Positions 17,206 to 20,902 of a stretch of 20,902 nucleotides of DNA are shown here, one piece after another. Below the pieces are notes generated by a model that saw only the letters and a program-made list of their open reading frames with translations, made no database searches and was not told where the DNA came from. The position numbers and the translations under genes were made by a program. The stretch is from Pelagophyceae sp. CCMP2097 (lineage: Eukaryota > Sar > Pelagophyceae). Position 1 is the stretch's first letter; each line of letters opens with the position of its first letter. The stretch lies in NCBI GenBank assembly GCA_026770575.1, contig MU657230.1, positions 85,360 through 106,261 on the forward strand, given 5' to 3'.

Positions 17206-17990
17206 GACCTGTGGTTCAACCTCAGGGTGCCGTTCCAAAACACCGACGCCGGCGTTTGTTGGACTTTCGCCGGACAGGATCAGACACCAAGAGCGCGCGC
17301 TCGCGGCTGGTGCCCCCCTTAGCGCCAGGCGCGTCCTGTGCCAGCGCGGCACGGCTCCGCAATGTGCCCAGTTATTACGGCCTTTTTGGAAATACCCGAA
17401 CCGATTGTGGAGGAAAAATAAGGTTATGGGCCTCTCAAAATCTGGCCTATCTCGAGTCCCACTGATAGACCCGCTTTTGGTAAATGCGATTAAGGCTTTC
17501 GGAGGATCTGTTTGGTACGATCGACGCGCCTCGACGCAAGCTTTCAAGCTCCGTCTTTTTAACTCCGCGGGCGGGGTCCGCGCTGAGATACTCGCGCCCA
17601 AAGTTCAACGGAATCTCGTTTTTAATTTGTGAAAGTTTGACATTGGGGCATGCATACAGTACCTAAGATTTTTTATAAACCTCCTGAGGCGCAATTATCG
17701 AGCGCAGCGAGCCAACTTTCGCCCAAACGAACGCGCAAAGTGGGGGCTGCCGAGCCTAGTAGGCCCGACGGCCTTCCCCGAGCCGCCAGGCGAGGTCTGG
17801 CGGCTGCGCACGCACGCGTGGTACCTCCTGGCCGTGGAACCGGCTTCTTATCGGATCAGTCTGACCGCATCGTGGCTGGGCAGCACTTCAGGCGAGACCA
17901 TTTTCGGGCACATCGGCCACAACCCGTGCGCCTCCAGCACAGTGGATTTCCTATCAGGACACCCGACTGGCGATTTCCTCTCGATCCGAA
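17206..17990 (+). pseudogene. Frame-broken protein-like stretch, unknown family
   Basis: Protein-like segments occur in sequence on the plus strand but in different frames: LWFNLRVPFQNTDAGVCWTF (17210-17272), NVPSYYGLFGNTRTDCGGKI (about 17364-17425), FGTIDAPRRKLSSSVFLTPR (about 17511-17570), and a longer open segment from about 17636 to 17965 containing WYLLAVEPASYRISLTASWL and FGHIGHNPCASSTVDF. Stops or frame changes separate them, with no obvious intron between most. This suggests a decayed gene continuing from the 156-bp repeat region. The beta-rich, Trp/Tyr-containing segments are faintly reminiscent of capsid-like or secreted proteins, but I cannot name a family. I have not attempted a joined reading. 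Confidence 0.3.
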
Positions 17991-18223
17991 CTCCAAAACC
18001 CGAAACCCGAAACATGAACTTGAATACCAAATATCCCGAAACTCCACAGAAGCAGAATACAGAATACTAAACTACTCTCCTTCTCCTCTCCTTATCTACG
18101 GTTATGGTTCCTACGACGCTGCTCGTGCGCGTGTGAGACTCACACCTACGATCAACGTACTCGGTTCGCGCGCGTCCGTACGTGCGCAGAACTCTTCGTG
18201 CTATAGTGCCCATCTCAAGGTAG

Positions 18224-18400
18224 GTGGCACCGGAGGCACACCCGACGCGCGTTCACGCTTCGGGGATTTGCTGCAGCTGCCGCTGCACAGGCATCGTCGC
18301 TGACGAGCCCATCTTACTGTGTAACTGCGCCAAGCGAGTCCACAACCGCATAGTGTTTGACCGTGTGCGCGTAGCCCGCCGCGGTCCAATTCGTCCAAGA
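18224..18400 (+). CDS. Possible degenerate PHD-finger-like exon
   Basis: A plus-strand frame contains CCSCRC followed by VADEPILLCNCAKRVH. The order Cys-x2-Cys, an acidic-hydrophobic EPILLC, a second Cys and then Lys-x-Val-His resembles the first half of a PHD zinc finger (C4HC3). The second cysteine pair is spaced C-x-C rather than C-x2-C. The cysteine expected after the histidine is absent, and no later cysteine pair is seen before the frame turns Arg-rich. It may be a decayed exon or one exon of a split domain. A CAAGGTAGG donor-like site lies just upstream (18218-18226), and CTGCAG/CACAG acceptor-like sites lie at 18275-18289. Function is uncertain. Confidence 0.25.
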
Positions 18401-18660
18401 CGCATCCGTGGCTTCGGACTCGCGCAGATCACGCTGCCTTTCGCGCTGCGACTACGATGGTTGCTACCATGTACGACGCCTTTACCAGGGGAAAGGAGGC
18501 TTGCTATTCCGGGGTCTAGACGTTGTGGCGCGTCCGTCGCGACACTCCTAACCCCAGGGGACGTCGGTGCGCGGCGGGGCGGCACCTCTCGGTCCGAGGT
18601 TTGAGAGGAAAAGCGGACATCGATCCGGTAACCTGACACAAGTCCGTAGGAGGGCTCGCC

Positions 18661-18706
18661 ACTGTCGAATTCAATTATCACCGGAGATCAGTTAACTTTT
18701 TTTCTT
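18661..18706 (+). repeat. Inverted-repeat family, end L1
   Basis: ACTGTCGAATTCAATTATCACCGG... followed by GTTAACTTTTTTT. It matches the reverse complement of 20446-20497 (24 of 28 bases in the first part, then the shared TTAACTTTTTTT). It shares the 13-mer CACTGTCGAATTC with 20038. The arrangement suggests terminal repeats of a small transposable element family. Confidence 0.65.
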
Positions 18707-18762
18707 AAAGGCTTATCGAAGAGTCGCCGAAATGAGCTCACTTCAAGGCGCGCGCGGGGTTT

Positions 18763-18779
18763 GCAGTGCCGAAATCAAA
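18763..18779. repeat. 17-bp perfect inverted repeat, left copy
   Basis: GCAGTGCCGAAATCAAA is the exact reverse complement of 20020-20036 (TTTGATTTCGGCACTGC). TACCC-type bases at matched spacing extend the similarity. The right copy directly abuts end L2. Confidence 0.7.
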
Positions 18780-18826
18780 GGCGGTTTAGGGTACCCCCAA
18801 TAAAATAATCTATTACTATTGATCCT

Positions 18827-18851
18827 CGACGGCGCAATCGCGTCGCCGTCG
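18827..18851. repeat. Short GC hairpin
   Basis: CGACGGCG (18827-18834) pairs perfectly with CGCCGTCG (18844-18851) across a 9-nt loop. No U-run or other terminator context. Confidence 0.6.
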
Positions 18852-18859
18852 CGGGCTTG

Positions 18860-19337
18860 CAACTTCGCGGGACAAAAAAATATTTGAAGGGGTCTGGAAA
18901 ATCGAGGGTTCAGGGGGGCAAAAAAATAGCAAAGTCTAGAGTTGAAACCCGAACCTAAGGCTAACTTCATGTGCGTAGTGTCTATTATTGTTTGTCATCT
19001 CTCTCGATAAAGACAATATATTGGTTTGTGACAACATCAACCATTAAGTATATAAACTAATCGTTATTACCGTACTTTGTTCGATCCAAGAAGCCCCCTT
19101 GGGAAGTTGGGATGGACATTCAACACACTGCCCAAAGCGAGTGGAGACACATCTTTGCACTGACCCCCAGCTTGAAGCTTGCATCGACAGCCGCCGAGCG
19201 CGCCCCGAGCAACACACATGGCCGTTGCGACTCTCGCTCGCCTCCGCCACGGAGACAAAGGCAATGTCCAACTTTCAAGAAGGTCCGTCGAACGTCCCCG
19301 TACGACTCTCTTCAGCCTAGGATCGATGCGCCCCACG
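18860..19337. other. No supported gene
   Basis: An AT-rich stretch to about 19080 is followed by mixed sequence. A 63-codon plus frame starts at 19218 with ACACATGGCC and ends at 19409, antisense to longer minus-strand frames. None has recognisable features. Confidence 0.25.
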
Positions 19338-19383
19338 TCTGCGTCGGCCCAGGCTCTGCGTCGGCCGAGGCTCTGCGTCGACC
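19338..19383. repeat. 17-bp tandem repeat, 2.7 copies
   Basis: TCTGCGTCGGCCCAGGC (19338-19354) and TCTGCGTCGGCCGAGGC (19355-19371), then TCTGCGTCG. One mismatch between the full copies. Confidence 0.85.
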
Positions 19384-20019
19384 TTGCCTTTTTGCGGGGG
19401 ACTCTCTGACACACGTCGCCTTAAAAGATTTTTTTGCTTTGGAGCGCGTTTTGCGATTTTTTCTCTCCCGACGACGCCGTCGTCACACAGGATACGTACA
19501 ACAAGGGCTTTTCGGACTCTGCTAGAAACTGTAGAAATTGTTTGTTTAAAACGCTCAAACTAAAAATTTGAATGTCTGTTTTGGCGCGTCTGAAGCGCCA
19601 CTCGCGGCAATCGTATAGGATTTGTCATATACCACCCCAGTTCGTATGGACCCACCCCGTCACATAGCCAGAATTTCGATCCCTGCGGTCCTGCGATTGC
19701 CAGCCGGGCCCGAACCTTCGCAATACGGAGGCAAAATCAGTTCAAAATCAAGGTAAGGAGGCAAATAAAGATTTTATCAAGTCCAAAATATTGGGGGAAG
19801 CGCTTGTTCACGCCCTTGCAAGGCGCCCTCCTCGAGGCTGATCATGTCACGGACACCCCGGGGGGCAGGGAGGCCCATAGCGACCACGCCCACCCCCGCA
19901 GGCGGCCTCTGAGAGGCACAACTGTGCGCCCTTGCCAGTGAGGTCGGCTTTATCGCCGATGCCCTTCGCGCCGACTGTTTGATCGATTAAAGTAAATATC
20001 GCCGATACCCCTTGTAGCA
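19384..20019. other. No gene recognised
   Basis: Intergenic-looking sequence. It contains AAGGTAAGGAGG at 19750-19761, the second copy of the 12-mer seen at 487-498. No open frame with identifiable content. Confidence 0.3.
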
Positions 20020-20085
20020 TTTGATTTCGGCACTGCTCACTGTCGAATTCGCCTAACAGAAATCGCCAAATTTAACTATTTTTAG
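20020..20085 (+). repeat. Inverted-repeat family, end L2 with 17-bp right copy
   Basis: 20020-20036 is the right copy of the 17-bp inverted repeat. It runs directly into CACTGTCGAATTC (20038-20050) and a TTTAACTATTTTTA segment resembling end L1. With the opposite end at 20446-20497 this could delimit an element of about 460 bp. Confidence 0.6.
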
Positions 20086-20205
20086 CGCGTGCGTTCTTGC
20101 CGCCCCCTCCAGTCGTACTAGTTGCCGCCTCGGAGACCAGCGCGCGAAGAAGAAACTTCCCAAACCGCGAAAAATCAAAAAACACTAAAGGAAGCAAGGA
20201 AAGGT

Positions 20206-20266
20206 CGTACAACTTGGACAGTTGCGATCGAGCACGGTGCCCCATCACGACTGTCCAAGTTGTACG
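20206..20266. repeat. Perfect 17-bp stem-loop
   Basis: CGTACAACTTGGACAGT (20206-20222) is the exact reverse complement of ACTGTCCAAGTTGTACG (20250-20266), separated by a 27-nt loop. It lies inside the interval bounded by ends L2 and R. It could be the fold of a small RNA precursor, a nested foldback element or a duplicated inverted fragment. Nothing indicates that it is transcribed. Confidence 0.75.
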
Positions 20267-20445
20267 CACTGTCCTTGGCGCCTTTATCGACTTTTAATTT
20301 GGGTACTGAGGGTTTAGACTTGATTAACTACTAAATTAAGCAGCTTTCGCAGAGACTCGCCAAAATAAGGGTAGTTCATGAAAAGCCAACAAGCGCCTCC
20401 AGGGCGTCTCCTGGTGGTGGTTGGCGTGGCGCCACTCATCATTCA

Positions 20446-20497
20446 AGGGCAAAAAAAAGTTAAATAATTTCCGGTGATAATCTAATTCGATAGTCAG
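20446..20497 (-). repeat. Inverted-repeat family, end R
   Basis: On the minus strand it reads GACTATCGAATTAGATTATC, then ACCGGAAATT and TTTAACTTTTTTTT, matching end L1 in the same order. It is in opposite orientation to L1 and L2. Confidence 0.65.
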
Positions 20498-20506
20498 TAA
20501 ATTCTG

Positions 20507-20755
20507 GTGGATAATGATAATGTATACCAGCTCTCCCCATGTATAATTGTTTTCCCCAAACCGTGCCTTCTGAGCGCAAACTCCACATTGCGCGCGCCGT
20601 CGGACTCCAACACACTCCGACATTGGAAAGAGTTCGTCGCGTGCCTACGAACCACCTTATGTGAAACCGACAGCGCCGCCCAAGCCCCGTGGACCGCGCG
20701 CCGCCAACTTCGAGGATTGCGCTTTTCCGTCCTGGCGGCCGTCCTCGCTCCGTAG
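20507..20755 (+). other. Open frame of 82 codons, uncertain
   Basis: An open plus-strand frame with a protein-like middle (SDSNTLRHWKEFVACLRTTL) and a stop at 20753-20755. Its upstream part overlaps low-complexity sequence next to end R, and a 96-codon frame is open on the minus strand. No domain recognised. Confidence 0.15.
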
Positions 20756-20782
20756 CGCACCGTTTTCGCCGCGCATAGGCTC

Positions 20783-20902
20783 ATGAGAACCGCGCCGCCG
20801 CCCTCCGCGCAGCCGCACCGGACCGCCGCCGAGCTGCGCCGCCGCTTGCGCCGCGCGCCAAGAAAACAATCTCCGCGCGCGAGTCAAACAATTTCCGTGA
20901 TA
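20783..20902 (+). CDS. Partial reading frame running off the window
   Basis: ATG at 20783 opens a frame of 40 codons with no stop before the window ends. It begins MRTAPPPSAQPHRTAAELRR and is rich in Arg, Ala and Pro. Such composition is compatible with an organelle-targeting or disordered N-terminus, but also with plain GC-rich DNA. The last bases overlap a match to the repeat end R, which argues against a true coding exon here. Product unknown. Confidence 0.15.
   Translation, partial: MRTAPPPSAQPHRTAAELRRRLRRAPRKQSPRASQTISVI
20889..20902 (-). repeat. Possible fourth copy of the inverted-repeat end, truncated by the window
   Basis: CAATTTCCGTGATA resembles TAATTTCCGGTGATA at 20466-20480 of end R, with one base missing. 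Only 14 bases are available. Confidence 0.3.

Noticed and set aside
1..20902. CRISPR array, rRNA, bacterial operon or integron structure
   Set aside because: Repeats are directly adjacent or degenerate rather than regularly spaced with unique spacers, and no conserved rRNA motifs or prokaryotic gene arrangement were seen.

Overview
The window looks like nuclear DNA of a GC-rich unicellular eukaryote, possibly an alga or other protist. There are no prokaryote-style operons. The one confidently recognised gene has spliceosomal GT-AG introns, and the sequence is saturated with degenerate minisatellites and small inverted-repeat elements. The lineage cannot be fixed from the sequence alone. No rRNA, functional tRNA or CRISPR array was found.

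The main gene is on the minus strand. A HORMA-domain protein of the ATG13 family (autophagy initiation) starts at 15458. Its conserved part lies in three exons down to 14743 and is recognised with good confidence. Two further minus-strand open blocks (10421-10223 and 1901-1424) fit as later exons. All splice phases agree, every donor begins GTGC, and the last block ends in a stop after an acidic, proline-rich tail. The resulting model has 5 exons and 402 codons plus a stop. It implies introns of about 4.3 kb and 8.3 kb made almost entirely of GC-rich degenerate repeats. The HORMA part is strong; the two distal exons are inference.

From about 2.1 to 14.5 kb the DNA is a mosaic of minisatellites: a 13-bp unit (consensus GACGGCCCCTCGA), a 12-bp unit (GGACGGTCSCTC-like), and AGGCCTTGCAAGTGACCGCG-like units. 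These are organised around a roughly 150-bp 'core' block present five times, four direct copies at 2.2, 3.4, 4.7 and 5.5 kb and one inverted copy at 13.5 kb. The spacing of about 1.23-1.25 kb between the first three copies indicates a higher-order repeat. The many long reading frames open on both strands here are artefacts of stop-poor repeats whose 13-bp period is not a multiple of three.

The right-hand part (15.5-20.9 kb) is less GC-rich and different in kind. It holds a 410-bp MITE with about 36-bp terminal inverted repeats and TA target-site duplications just upstream of the ATG13 start. It also holds a 156-bp in-frame tandem repeat (16.77-17.2 kb), a frame-broken protein-like stretch (17.2-18.0 kb), a possible degenerate PHD-finger exon (18.25-18.35 kb), and a cluster of related inverted-repeat ends (18.66, 20.04, 20.47 and 20.89 kb). 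A perfect 17-bp hairpin lies at 20.21-20.27 kb, and a reading frame starting at 20783 runs off the window.
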